Of a stretch of 64,000 nt of DNA, positions 51,729 to 59,702 are shown piece by piece; position 1 is the first letter of the stretch, and every line of letters begins with the position of its first letter. Source of the stretch: Pseudomonas sp. TH43 (lineage in GTDB: Bacteria; Pseudomonadota; Gammaproteobacteria; Pseudomonadales; Pseudomonadaceae); NCBI RefSeq assembly GCF_016650635.1, contig NZ_JAEKFI010000002.1, forward strand, positions 310,001 to 374,000, in the 5' to 3' direction. Both the position numbers and the translations under genes were made by a program. The notes under the pieces are model-generated. The model was not told the DNA's origin, ran no database searches, and was given only the letters and a program-made list of their open reading frames with translations.

Positions 51729-52188
51729 GCCTACCCATCGCCTCAGAGCCTAAGGCGGTCAAAAACTGTCGTCCAGAATGTCGACAATAACCGTTGATCC
51801 ATCGTCATCGCCCTGTCTTCTAACTGTCACATTCGTCACTTAGGTTTCTTCCGCCAAGATTCTCAAAGGGGGCTTTATGAATATTGCGTGCTGGCTAAAG
51901 ACTTGGTGCATAGCTGCCAACCTCAGCTCACGAAGGAGGATCATTAGTGCGTTTTTTAGCCGTAATTCTCCAGTGATCAGAACAGCTGAATACCAGGCTA
52001 CCCTTTTACAGCGATATCCAATGGGTCTCATAAGCAGTGCTGAAGTCGAAGCCTTGTTGGACAGTTGGCTGCCCTCTGCCGGGCGTTATCAGAGGTTGGA
52101 TCTCACCTAATGCCGGATAACTTATAAGATGCTTTGGATTGATCAAAAACAAGTCACGGGAGAGTAATTACTGATTTGACTACAAAAC
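51729..52188. other. Intergenic region without a supported gene
   Basis: About 460 bp. A 77-codon frame at 51877-52110 lacks a ribosome site and any family resemblance. No scar of the exonuclease type is present. Confidence 0.45.
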
Positions 52189-52215
52189 AAAAAAAGGGCC
52201 CTGGAGGGCCCTTCG
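52189..52215 (-). terminator. Rho-independent terminator of the MvaT-like gene
   Basis: On the minus strand GAAGGGCCCTCCAGGGCCCT is followed by a run of seven T residues, 17 bp past the stop. A textbook stem plus U tract. Confidence 0.9.
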
Positions 52216-52231
52216 TTCTTACATCCCGAAA

Positions 52232-52597
52232 TTACTTGGTCAGCCAGGACTCGACGGTCGCAGCGCCGTGCTTTGTTTTCCAATCCTTCAGAGTCTTGTG
52301 ATTACCACCCTTGGTTTCAACGACTTCGCCAGTGTGAGGATTTTTATAAACCTTCAACTGGCGAGGCTTGCGACTACCGTTTTTGGAGTCAGCGGCTGGA
52401 GCGCGACGACCTGCTTGCGGATCAAGCAGGTTGATCACATCCTTGAGGCTGTAGCCGTATTTTGCGAGCAAATCGCGCAATTTGGTTTCAAACTCAATTT
52501 CTTTCTTGAGGCCTTCATCACCCTTGAGGGCTTCCAGAGCCTGGAGCTGTTCGGCGAGGTGTTTTTCAAGTTGGCGGAATTCTGCGAGTTTAGACAT
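52232..52597 (-). CDS. MvaT/MvaU family H-NS-like xenogeneic silencer
   Basis: A 121-residue protein: an N-terminal coiled-coil oligomerisation region (MSKLAEFRQLEKHLAEQLQA), a Pro/Ala linker, and the C-terminal DNA-binding domain KVYKNPHTGEVVETKGGNHK with LKDWKTKHG. This is the MvaT signature of pseudomonads. It binds AT-rich DNA and silences foreign genes. Being inside the island, it is an extra copy that may keep the cargo quiet after transfer or titrate host MvaT. It has its own terminator. Confidence 0.9.
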   Translation of the reverse strand: MSKLAEFRQLEKHLAEQLQALEALKGDEGLKKEIEFETKLRDLLAKYGYSLKDVINLLDPQAGRRAPAADSKNGSRKPRQLKVYKNPHTGEVVETKGGNHKTLKDWKTKHGAATVESWLTK

Positions 52598-52646
52598 GTG
52601 AGCACCCTAAGTAATCAGTATTGTTACGTTACACCAAATCACACAC

Positions 52647-52889
52647 GTGAATGAAGCATCGGCGTCAATGCTGCGATTAAAGCAAGCTCCTGAAATCGAG
52701 CATCTAAACCGCTCAGATTTTATCGATGAGGCGCTGCGTGCCCTTCGGGTCGCGAGATCTGCAATCCAGATGCTCGCGCTGGCAATTTCTCAGCACGAAG
52801 AAATCCTGAGAAAACAATCGGACGGCCCTATCGGAACACTGACCGTTCCTGATCACGATTGGGTTCGGGGTGAAGATAAAGAGCTCTGA
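52647..52889 (+). CDS. Unknown small protein
   Basis: A frame of up to 80 residues (GTG 52647; first ATG at 52668). The middle is a plausible amphipathic helix bundle (DFIDEALRALRVARSAIQML). No clear ribosome site. It is divergent from the MvaT-like gene with only 49 bp between starts. Confidence 0.4.
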   Translation: MNEASASMLRLKQAPEIEHLNRSDFIDEALRALRVARSAIQMLALAISQHEEILRKQSDGPIGTLTVPDHDWVRGEDKEL

Positions 52890-53041
52890 TGGTCACTGAT
52901 ACTGCAGCACTCGTGTGGTTATTTGGTGCTGTCCTTGTGAAAGACGCAGGAATTCTTTCAGCAAAATGATCTGCTCATTTAACTTAAAGATGAGGGGGGC
53001 AGTAGGATGAGGCGTTGCAATTTGATTGGACGAGGGGTCGA

Positions 53042-53341
53042 TTAGTCGTCTACCCATGGATCGAACTTTTCCCCATATTTGAGGTGTAAGGCGCGATTAC
53101 GTTCGATCCTCCAGATCCATGGATCGTAGCCCTCGGGCAGAGCGGTGAGCTTGGCGCTGATTATCACTTGCATCGCCTCGTCACGTAGTAACCTGCTGGT
53201 CAATTTGCGATACTCGCCAAACGTTACCACGCCATAAATGGCGTGATTATCTTTTACATAGAGGTCAGTCATTCCCACCCGTAAATGGCCGTACTTTTCT
53301 ACGTCATCGGGGTAGATGTCCTCTAGGCTGAGGTGCCCCAT
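53042..53341 (-). CDS. Unknown small protein
   Basis: A 99-residue soluble protein (MGHLSLEDIYPDDVEKYGHL...) with TGGAG 8 bases before ATG 53341. Natural composition, a central beta-rich stretch (DLYVKDNHAIYGVVTFGEYR) and a Trp-rich end. No domain recognised. Confidence 0.55.
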   Translation of the reverse strand: MGHLSLEDIYPDDVEKYGHLRVGMTDLYVKDNHAIYGVVTFGEYRKLTSRLLRDEAMQVIISAKLTALPEGYDPWIWRIERNRALHLKYGEKFDPWVDD

Positions 53342-53491
53342 ATCGAACTCCAGGTTTCAAGGCGCCATCGAAAGCCCGCGCCATCATTGAAGCCGCCCCT
53401 TCGGGCCAGCGCCTACAAAAACCAGCTAACAGCAAGCGATTTAACATGCGCATGATAGCGTTCGCTCAGTTATCAATACTGAGAGTCCGCC

Positions 53492-53791
53492 TTGAACGCA
53501 ACTGACGCATGTGTCGATTTCAACACCCTGATCAACGCACCGAAATTTTCGAACGACCCAGTCGGGCAGCACCAGAAGAAACGGTGGCGACTACTGGCAG
53601 AAGACATTTACCAAAGCAACACAATAGAGGCATTGCTCGAAGCGAGAGGCAAAGCAGAAGGCTACATCCATGGCCTTGTGGATGCCGGACACCTCTCGAC
53701 CAAAGACTACGAGCGAGATTACCTAATTCTGTGCATCGCTCAAAGGCGGCGTGAATTCCTGCGCAAATTGCTGAGCAAATACGGTTACTGA
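53492..53791 (+). CDS. Unknown small protein
   Basis: A 99-residue protein opening at TTG 53492 after GAGAGTCCGCC. Helical and basic at the end (RRREFLRKLLSKYGY). The middle (LLEARGKAEGYIHGLVDAGH) looks like a natural helical protein. No family recognised; the TTG start lowers confidence. Confidence 0.5.
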   Translation: MNATDACVDFNTLINAPKFSNDPVGQHQKKRWRLLAEDIYQSNTIEALLEARGKAEGYIHGLVDAGHLSTKDYERDYLILCIAQRRREFLRKLLSKYGY

Positions 53792-53841
53792 AGCAAGAAA
53801 CTCATGTTTTGCAGCAATGCAAAGCGTCTCGGGAAGTGTTT

Positions 53842-54375
53842 TTACGTCCTCATCAAGACTCTCAATTTGGACTGTAGCTCCTCCTGGGTCAGCACTGAGC
53901 TAAGGCCCAGGTTAGAATCGGTGCGAATCAACCGTCGATCGTGATCTGGCCAGCTTTCAAAAGGATCATCATCCAGGGCGATCCAATCCGTCAGGCCTGC
54001 CCTGGTTACTGCAGCACGGATCTGCTGATAGCGGTTGTAAAGGTCATAGCCCTCAAGAGGCGCCCTGGGCATCCTTGAGTGCCATGTACTGCTCACGGTG
54101 AGAGCCTGCAACTCTGGCGGTAAAGCAGCGCGTGCACGGCGGTAACCGAGGATGCGCACCCAACTGGTCGATAAGCTGATTCTGACTTGAGGGAAGTCCT
54201 CCAGTATCTCTACCAGTATTCCTGCATGCATCATGAGTTGCCCGGGTGCACGCAATTCCAAACCACTCCGGGTACGGTAAACGTCGTCTGGGTGCAGCAC
54301 TCCATCAAAATCGAGAAATAGAACTCGATCATTCGGCGCCAGCCGGCTGCTTGTCTGGGAGTTCGAATCAAGCAT
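53842..54375 (-). CDS. HAD-like hydrolase domain protein
   Basis: A 177-residue protein with the HAD motif I VLFLDFDGVLHPDD (both catalytic Asp residues, about 19-24), motif II SLSTSWV and an acidic motif IV (WIALDDDPFESWP). This is the short HAD form also seen in RNA-repair proteins. It should be a small-molecule or nucleic-acid-end phosphatase. Its stop is not linked to a partner; the VbhA-like gene lies 43 bp upstream on the same strand. Confidence 0.8.
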   Translation of the reverse strand: MLDSNSQTSSRLAPNDRVLFLDFDGVLHPDDVYRTRSGLELRAPGQLMMHAGILVEILEDFPQVRISLSTSWVRILGYRRARAALPPELQALTVSSTWHSRMPRAPLEGYDLYNRYQQIRAAVTRAGLTDWIALDDDPFESWPDHDRRLIRTDSNLGLSSVLTQEELQSKLRVLMRT

Positions 54376-54417
54376 GGTAAAGATCTCTCAAAGTCGGCCT
54401 TCCTGGAAATTAGCTGC

Positions 54418-54612
54418 TTACCGTGGAGGGCACTGCCGTAGGCACTCAATCAACTCCGTCATTAGCTCGTCAAGACTGACTAGGCCATCCGCATATCGCT
54501 GCATCTCAGCAAGGTGCGAAGAGGAAGGCCTCACACCATCGAGTACCTGACAAGCAAGAACCTCAGCCACTGCCTTGCGACGTAGTTCGCGCTCGAAATC
54601 ATCGGTCTCCAC
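54418..54612 (-). CDS. VbhA-type antitoxin-like protein
   Basis: A 64-residue helical protein from GTG 54612, with AAGGAG about 8 bases upstream. The ending VRPSSSHLAEMQRYADGLVS and the following DELMTEL match the antitoxin VbhA pattern (L.P......RY..G.I...E), which holds Fic toxins inactive. No Fic gene (HPFx(D/E)GNGR) is nearby, so it is an orphan antitoxin or regulates something else. Confidence 0.6.
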   Translation of the reverse strand: METDDFERELRRKAVAEVLACQVLDGVRPSSSHLAEMQRYADGLVSLDELMTELIECLRQCPPR

Positions 54613-54672
54613 GTGCCACCTCTCCTTCGCTTAGAAAGCCTTTACCACAGGGGACGCCTTGCTATGAAGCGC

Positions 54673-55236
54673 TTACTTAAACGCCTTACTGAAGCGCTGA
54701 GAAAGCGTCGCAGCATCGATCACCGCCCAGCTTTCCGGTTGGCTACTTTTTCGAATAAAGTTGATCGCACATCCAACCATGAACACGCCAGCAGCGACTC
54801 CTTCCCAAGCCGCAGCCTTAAACGTCGCCGGAACGAGATAACTCGGGCTGACGCTACCCGTTATGAGGTGGATCGGATAAGGAGAAATGAAGCAACCAGC
54901 AACGGCCACCGCAATCATTAAGGGTACCGCTGCAACTAGCATTAGAACCGGTACTTTGATCTGGTACTGCTTCGCCGCGACAAGCTTGCCGCTCGAGCCC
55001 TTTACTGCGTAGATGATGGCTTTGTTCTCAGTCTTGTCTTTTTTCTTCGTGAAGATGCCGTACAGGGTCACTCGCTCCCCCGCCTCAATCTCTTCAAAAA
55101 TCTTTCCTGGCAGCAAAACATTCGGCAATACCTGCCCATCGATAACGATGCGCGCGGTCACAGTCCCCTGCTCAGTAGCAATCACTCGTGGCTTCTCGAT
55201 CACTCCAGTGACCTGCCGGCAATCAAATCGAATCAA
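54673..55236 (-). CDS. Membrane protein of unknown function
   Basis: A 187-residue protein. TTG 55236 is accepted as the start because AGGAG lies 8 bases before it. A beta-rich N-terminal half (VTARIVIDGQVLPNVLLPGK, VTLYGIFTKKK) resembles an OB/NfeD-like small barrel. Two transmembrane helices follow (about 95-118 and 140-160). Function unknown. Confidence 0.6.
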   Translation of the reverse strand: MIRFDCRQVTGVIEKPRVIATEQGTVTARIVIDGQVLPNVLLPGKIFEEIEAGERVTLYGIFTKKKDKTENKAIIYAVKGSSGKLVAAKQYQIKVPVLMLVAAVPLMIAVAVAGCFISPYPIHLITGSVSPSYLVPATFKAAAWEGVAAGVFMVGCAINFIRKSSQPESWAVIDAATLSQRFSKAFK

Positions 55237-55314
55237 AACGGCGCTCCTGCAATTTTTTAAGGCGTAGCTAATCGCACTGCCTGAATGGCAGCGTGGGTGA
55301 AAGTGTTGAGTCAG

Positions 55315-55719
55315 TTACTGTCGAAACGAGAAAACGGTACTAAGTGCTGCTGGTTTCCTTAACCCATCACCAAGCAACAGGTAGGCCGTGCTTTTGGTTT
55401 CAAACAAGCACGGGTGGTCATGCGAAATTCCGAAATTGGTGCGCACCCAGTGGCCGGGAGAAAAACGTCGGCGGCTGTCCAGGACGACCTCATGGGAGTA
55501 GACAGCTTTTGGAATCAGCCCCATTGATGCGAGTCGATCTTGCTCCGCCTGAGTGAGCTGAAGATCAGCAATGATCCATTGCTTCACTAGGCAGAAAGGC
55601 TTCCCCGGAAAATTTTCTTCGGCGAGCGCTATTATTTCTTCTTGCGCGCCATGCCAACCAAGAACGACTTCCCCACTTCCGTAAAAAAACTGAGCAATCT
55701 CATCAAGTGTTACTGACAT
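55315..55719 (-). CDS. DUF6957-like protein
   Basis: A 134-residue protein from ATG 55719 (GGAGG 5 bases upstream). The segments AVYSHEVVLDSRRRFSPGHW, VRTNFG, CLFETKSTAYLLLGDG resemble a small family (DUF6957) frequent on Pseudomonas islands. Function unknown. It is in the same direction as, and overlaps the region of, the next gene's 3' end. Confidence 0.6.
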   Translation of the reverse strand: MSVTLDEIAQFFYGSGEVVLGWHGAQEEIIALAEENFPGKPFCLVKQWIIADLQLTQAEQDRLASMGLIPKAVYSHEVVLDSRRRFSPGHWVRTNFGISHDHPCLFETKSTAYLLLGDGLRKPAALSTVFSFRQ

Positions 55720-55741
55720 GGCGCCTCCAGTGTTTGAACCA

Positions 55742-56122
55742 TCATGTGCGTGCACTGGTGTAGATATGGCCCGTTCCGGTGATGAACTCGTAGACGGGGT
55801 TTTCCTCGGTGCCAGGCTGGATGCGAATTTCAGAGAGAAGCTCCATTGCGTATGACCCCTGCTCGCTCTTTGTGGGTGGAAGTAAGAGATGAATGTTCGT
55901 CACGATCAGGAACTCACCCTGCTCCGCTGCACGCATCATCTGAACGGTTTCCACGTCCGTAACTAGGTGAGCAACCGGACTAAAGCCACCATCCTCTAAT
56001 CCCATTCCCTCAATCAGAAACGAGTACTCGCACCGACTGATATCGACCGATTTCCAGAGCATTCGAATGCTGTCCGGAGTTCTAAACTGCCCCTGCAAAT
56101 TGCTGCTATTGGTTACAAACAC
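55742..56122 (-). CDS. Unknown protein
   Basis: A frame of 126 residues (GTG 56122); a start at ATG 56062 would leave 106. The core (FLIEGMGLEDGGFSPVAHLV, FLIVTNIHLLLPP) is a natural beta-rich sequence. The stop lies 23 bp before the DUF6957-like start, so they form a likely operon. No family recognised. Confidence 0.5.
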   Translation of the reverse strand: MFVTNSSNLQGQFRTPDSIRMLWKSVDISRCEYSFLIEGMGLEDGGFSPVAHLVTDVETVQMMRAAEQGEFLIVTNIHLLLPPTKSEQGSYAMELLSEIRIQPGTEENPVYEFITGTGHIYTSART

Positions 56123-56314
56123 TGCGGATAAACCCTATTTCAAACCCTGCCAAGCTCTGAATAAGCTCAGCGTAAGGCAGCCTTCGATTGACCCTGCTCA
56201 TGCTTCGGGCAACCGGAAAGGGATGCTGCCGAAAGGCACGCGATTCCTTGGCGCTATGCATCCTGTTGAATGGCCATCATAAGCAAATATCCCACCATTA
56301 ACAATTAGAGATAT

Positions 56315-56830
56315 TTGGTGGGCCACCGCGAGTATGGCTCTATCCTTCATTTTGAGAAACTGAACGTGAAGGAAGAGCTAGCCGTCACGCTGCGCGCCAT
56401 CCGGCAAATGAAAGGATTGGGTTATGAGGCCCTGGCGGGAACCATCAGCCAGAGCAACCTTAGCTTGCTCGAGCAAGGGAAAATCCAGGCAACGCTACCG
56501 ACCCTTGTCAAGATCGCCGAAACGCTCGATATCAACCTTCTGACTCTGTTGGCATTGTGCTTGGCGATCCGTGACAAAGAGGCTCCTGAACATTTGATAA
56601 AAAATGCGCAGAAAGAGCTTCAAGGCTTCATCGAGTCGGGCGGCCTAAAAGTCATGGAGGATCAGATTCAGGACGGAGCATTGAAAAAACGATCTCGAGG
56701 AACTCGAGCGGATGCTCAGAGGGTCAGTGCCGTTGTTGAACTGAAAAAGCAGGGCCTGACACAAGCCGAAGCTGCGCGTGAATTAGGTTTGCCTACATCG
56801 ACTGTTCAACGGTACTGGCAAAAAGGGTGA
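56315..56830 (+). CDS. XRE-type helix-turn-helix regulator with a second C-terminal HTH
   Basis: Up to 171 residues (TTG 56315); GTG 56366 is an alternative giving 154. Residues about 25-75 are a Cro/CI HTH (LRAIRQMKGLGYEALAGTIS, SNLSLLEQGKIQATLPTLVK). A second HTH near the end (GLTQAEAARELGLPTSTVQR) resembles resolvase or Hin-type recognition helices. It is the last gene before the right end of the island and could control mobility or nearby cargo; its target is not visible. Confidence 0.75.
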   Translation: MVGHREYGSILHFEKLNVKEELAVTLRAIRQMKGLGYEALAGTISQSNLSLLEQGKIQATLPTLVKIAETLDINLLTLLALCLAIRDKEAPEHLIKNAQKELQGFIESGGLKVMEDQIQDGALKKRSRGTRADAQRVSAVVELKKQGLTQAEAARELGLPTSTVQRYWQKG

Positions 56831-57144
56831 GTATTGAGGGCAGAACCTTCATTAGATGCACACCATTCTGAAACGACGAGGTAGAGCAAGGTCACTCCAC
56901 CGATAGTACAGATCGCGCAAATCAAGATTCGAGACACGTTAACTCAAATGCGGAAATGGCCAGTGACACAGCAGCAAAGCCTTAATGGTTACGTGTTTCC
57001 AAAACTTGGAGCTCGTCGCGTCGCTCACTCGTTTCAATCCTGGGGCAAAGCAATGATTCATTAAGCTTTTCGCCTTTTGAAGCTCCATTTCCAGAAATGT
57101 AAACGTAAGGGGGTCAAACACCCCATTTTTTTACATTTTTTGGT
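56831..57144. other. AT-rich right end of the island
   Basis: No gene in this stretch. The last part (57060-57144) is AT-rich and ends with the inverted partner of the left end at 57128-57144 (TTTTTACATTTTTTGGT). A short hairpin GGGGTCAAACACCCC at 57113-57127 abuts it. GInt islands are described as ending in a short AT-rich 3' segment, which fits. Confidence 0.6.
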
Positions 57145-57309
57145 TGCAACGGTGCACCGGGAATCCTCACAAGCTTGGAGATACGAGTGTTTACGGTTCT
57201 CACCGTGCTTCAAGCCCTGTTTACAAAACAGCTGAGAGCGGGGTCGGAAGCAACGGATCTGGTGGCCATCAGTGCTCAGCTCTCAACGGGTCAATCGTGC
57301 AAAAGCGCG

Positions 57310-57321
57310 GATGTTAACACA
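57310..57321. other. Alternative attachment-site candidate (pairs with 11484-11495)
   Basis: GATGTTAACACA here and GATATTAACACA at 11484-11495 are direct near-copies on the two flanks. If the island ends at the inverted repeats instead, this similarity is a coincidence or a pre-existing feature of the rnhA-dnaQ spacer. Confidence 0.3.
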
Positions 57322-57354
57322 CCCGGCAGGGGGTTTCAGTCAGACCGTATCGCG

Positions 57355-57424
57355 CCCTTCGCGAGCAGGCTCGCTCCCACAGGAAATTGCATTCCAATGT
57401 GGGAGCGAGCCTGCTCGCGAAGGG
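57355..57424. repeat. REP pair (inverted)
   Basis: CCCTTCGCGAGCAGGCTCGC at 57355 and its exact inverse ending at 57424 form a 26-base REP doublet with an 18-base loop. It is native to Pseudomonas and shows that the chromosome has resumed by this point, 25 bp from the rnhA stop. Confidence 0.92.
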
Positions 57425-57449
57425 CCACAACTCGGTGCATCAGAAAGAA

Positions 57450-57920
57450 TCAGGTTTGTTTGTAACCGCGCACGTCGTCGACGCCACGGTTGGCCAACTG
57501 GTCAGCCCGCTCGTTGCCGTGATGGCCGATGTGCCCACGCACCCACTTCCAGGTGACCTTGTGGCGGTTGACCTGCTCATCCAGTTCTTTCCACAGATCA
57601 GCGTTTTTCACTGGCTCTTTCGCTGCGGTCTTCCAGCCGCGCTTCTTCCAGTTGGCTATCCATTCGTTGATGCCCTTCATCACGTACTGTGAGTCGGTGA
57701 CCAGCAGCACTTCACACGGGCGCTTCAACGCTTCGAGGCCGCGAATCGCGCCGAGCAGTTCCATGCGGTTGTTGGTGGTGTTGGCTTCGCCGCCCCACAG
57801 TTCTTTCTCGACGCCCTTGCACACCAGCAAAGCGCCCCAGCCGCCCGGGCCGGGATTGCCTTTGCAGGCGCCGTCGGTGAACAGTTCTACGGTGTCGACG
57901 CTTTCAACGCTTTCGCTCAT
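57450..57920 (-). CDS. rnhA: Ribonuclease HI
   Basis: A 156-residue RNase HI that removes the RNA strand of RNA-DNA hybrids. The four acidic catalytic residues are visible in [38 protein letters not shown] and [11 protein letters not shown], with the active-site His in RGHIGHHGN. In relatives dnaQ follows immediately; here the island has been inserted between them, so rnhA-dnaQ co-transcription is broken. Confidence 0.96.
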   Translation of the reverse strand: MSESVESVDTVELFTDGACKGNPGPGGWGALLVCKGVEKELWGGEANTTNNRMELLGAIRGLEALKRPCEVLLVTDSQYVMKGINEWIANWKKRGWKTAAKEPVKNADLWKELDEQVNRHKVTWKWVRGHIGHHGNERADQLANRGVDDVRGYKQT

Positions 57921-58010
57921 GCCAATCTATCCAGAAAAATGCCTGCCTTGCCGATCACGGATCGACAATGGCCCGGGCCGGAACAAGCCCGGCCACAAAT
58001 AAAAGAAGGT

Positions 58011-58769
58011 TTACGGTTCGATGCGGCGGCGATTGACCTTCGCCATCGGCAGCGGAATCAGCTTGCCCATCGGCTCGCGGCGCTCCTGGCGCAAAGGTCT
58101 GAGTCCGACCACGATCTTGCGCGCCACCAATAAATAGAAGCCGCCACCCGACAATTGCCAGTCACCGGCCTTGCGTTCCCAGCCGGCCAGACGGTTCTGC
58201 CACTTGGGTGACGCGAGCGGCGGACGATAGCACCCGAAGCGGCGTTTCTCCAGCGCGAAGCCCAGCAGATTGAGCCAGTCGGCGACTCGCGATGGCGAGA
58301 TGCAACGGGCCTGACGCAAGGCGTCGTGGGCGAAAACATGGCGCAATCCCCAACTGCTCCAAGGGTTGATGCCGACGATCAACAGATGACCGCCAGGCCG
58401 CACACTGCTCGCCGCTTCACGCAGCAAACCGTGGGGCGACAGACAGAAGTCCAGACCGTGCTGTAACACCACTACGTCGGCAGCATGCTCGCTCAGCGGC
58501 CAGGCCTGCTCTTCGCAGACAATTTCGACGCCGGGCAACGGCGCACCAAGGCGCACGTTGCGCTGCACTTGCGGCGCCGACGGCGGGGTTTGCGCAGACG
58601 GGCCGTAATGCACCAGATAACCGCCGAAAAACCGACCGAGCTCGTCTTCGAGCATGCGCCGCTCTTCATCGAGCAGAAATTGCCCGAGCGGGCCGGACAG
58701 CCATTCACGGGCTGCACCGATCAGGGCCAGCCAGTCAGGATCAGCCTGTGCGAACGCTTTATCACTCAT
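58011..58769 (-). CDS. Class I SAM-dependent methyltransferase
   Basis: A 252-residue protein from ATG 58769 (GGAG 6 bases upstream; a TTG four codons earlier is less likely). The UbiE/YcgJ-like fold is seen in ADVVVLQHGLDFCLSPHGLL and REAASSVRPGGHLLIVGINP (motifs II-III). The glycine-rich SAM loop is poorly conserved, so activity is uncertain. It precedes rnhA on the same strand, the usual Pseudomonas order methyltransferase-rnhA-dnaQ. Confidence 0.82.
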   Translation of the reverse strand: MSDKAFAQADPDWLALIGAAREWLSGPLGQFLLDEERRMLEDELGRFFGGYLVHYGPSAQTPPSAPQVQRNVRLGAPLPGVEIVCEEQAWPLSEHAADVVVLQHGLDFCLSPHGLLREAASSVRPGGHLLIVGINPWSSWGLRHVFAHDALRQARCISPSRVADWLNLLGFALEKRRFGCYRPPLASPKWQNRLAGWERKAGDWQLSGGGFYLLVARKIVVGLRPLRQERREPMGKLIPLPMAKVNRRRIEP

Positions 58770-58835
58770 CGCATTCTCCAAAGCGCCAGGAACTACTAAG
58801 ATGCGCCAATGTTTTCCGCTTGGCGAATTCCGACG

Positions 58836-59603
58836 ATGATACAGATCAGTGCCCTGCCCGCGTTCACCGACAACTACATCTGGTTGTTACAGGATCACCG
58901 CACCCAGCGCTGCGCGGTGGTCGATCCCGGCGATGCCACGCCCGTGCTGGCGTGGCTGGACGCCCATCCGGGCTGGGTGTTGAGCGACATACTGATCACC
59001 CACCATCACCATGATCACGTCGGTGGCATCGAACGCCTGAAAGCGGCAAGCGGCGCCAAAGTCTACGGGCCGGCCAGCGAAAGCATCCCGGCGCGCGACG
59101 TAGCGCTGAAAGACAACGACAACGTCAGCGTGCTCGGCTGGGACTTCGCGGTCTATGCGGTGCCCGGTCACACTTTGGGACACATTGCCTATTATCACCA
59201 CGGCCTGCTGTTCTGCGGCGATACCCTGTTCGCCGCCGGTTGCGGTCGGCTGTTTGAAGGCACGCCGGAGCAAATGCACCACTCGCTCAGCCGCCTCGCC
59301 GCTCTACCGGAAGATACGCTGGTCTACTGCACCCATGAATACACCCTGAGCAATCTGAAGTTTGCCGCTGCGGTCGAACCGACCAACCCGGACATTGCCG
59401 CCCGTCTGGAAAAAGTCACCCAGCAACGGCAAAACGGCGTCATGACCCTGCCCTCGACCCTGGCCTTGGAAAAGCTCACCAACCCGTTTTTGCGCACCTC
59501 TGAAACATTAGTTACACAAAAAGTGGACGAACGGGAAGGCGCTCAAAACCGGGCGCCGAGCGAGGTTTTTGCGGCTCTGCGGGCATGGAAAGATAAGTTC
59601 TAA
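58836..59603 (+). CDS. gloB: Hydroxyacylglutathione hydrolase (glyoxalase II)
   Basis: A 255-residue metallo-beta-lactamase-fold enzyme that hydrolyses S-lactoylglutathione in methylglyoxal detoxification. The [10 protein letters not shown] metal motif is at about residue 52, GHTLGHI at about 107, [12 protein letters not shown] at about 124 and the final ligand in CTHEYT at about 165. ATG 58836 gives the family start [16 protein letters not shown]. It is divergent from the methyltransferase gene, as is normal in Pseudomonas. Confidence 0.95.
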   Translation: MIQISALPAFTDNYIWLLQDHRTQRCAVVDPGDATPVLAWLDAHPGWVLSDILITHHHHDHVGGIERLKAASGAKVYGPASESIPARDVALKDNDNVSVLGWDFAVYAVPGHTLGHIAYYHHGLLFCGDTLFAAGCGRLFEGTPEQMHHSLSRLAALPEDTLVYCTHEYTLSNLKFAAAVEPTNPDIAARLEKVTQQRQNGVMTLPSTLALEKLTNPFLRTSETLVTQKVDEREGAQNRAPSEVFAALRAWKDKF

Positions 59604-59702
59604 GTACCTCACAACTTGGTACAAAAATTCTGAATGGTTGACCGCAGGGGGTGCGCTTTCTAGAATCGCCCGACATTTTTGCCCGGAACTTACTTCCAGC
59701 CA

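Noticed and set aside
51877..52110. 77-codon plus-strand frame
   Set aside because: No ribosome site and no homologous pattern; left as unannotated intergenic DNA.
57175..57692. Plus-strand frames through the REP pair and rnhA
   Set aside because: They run across the palindrome and antisense to rnhA; no support as genes.
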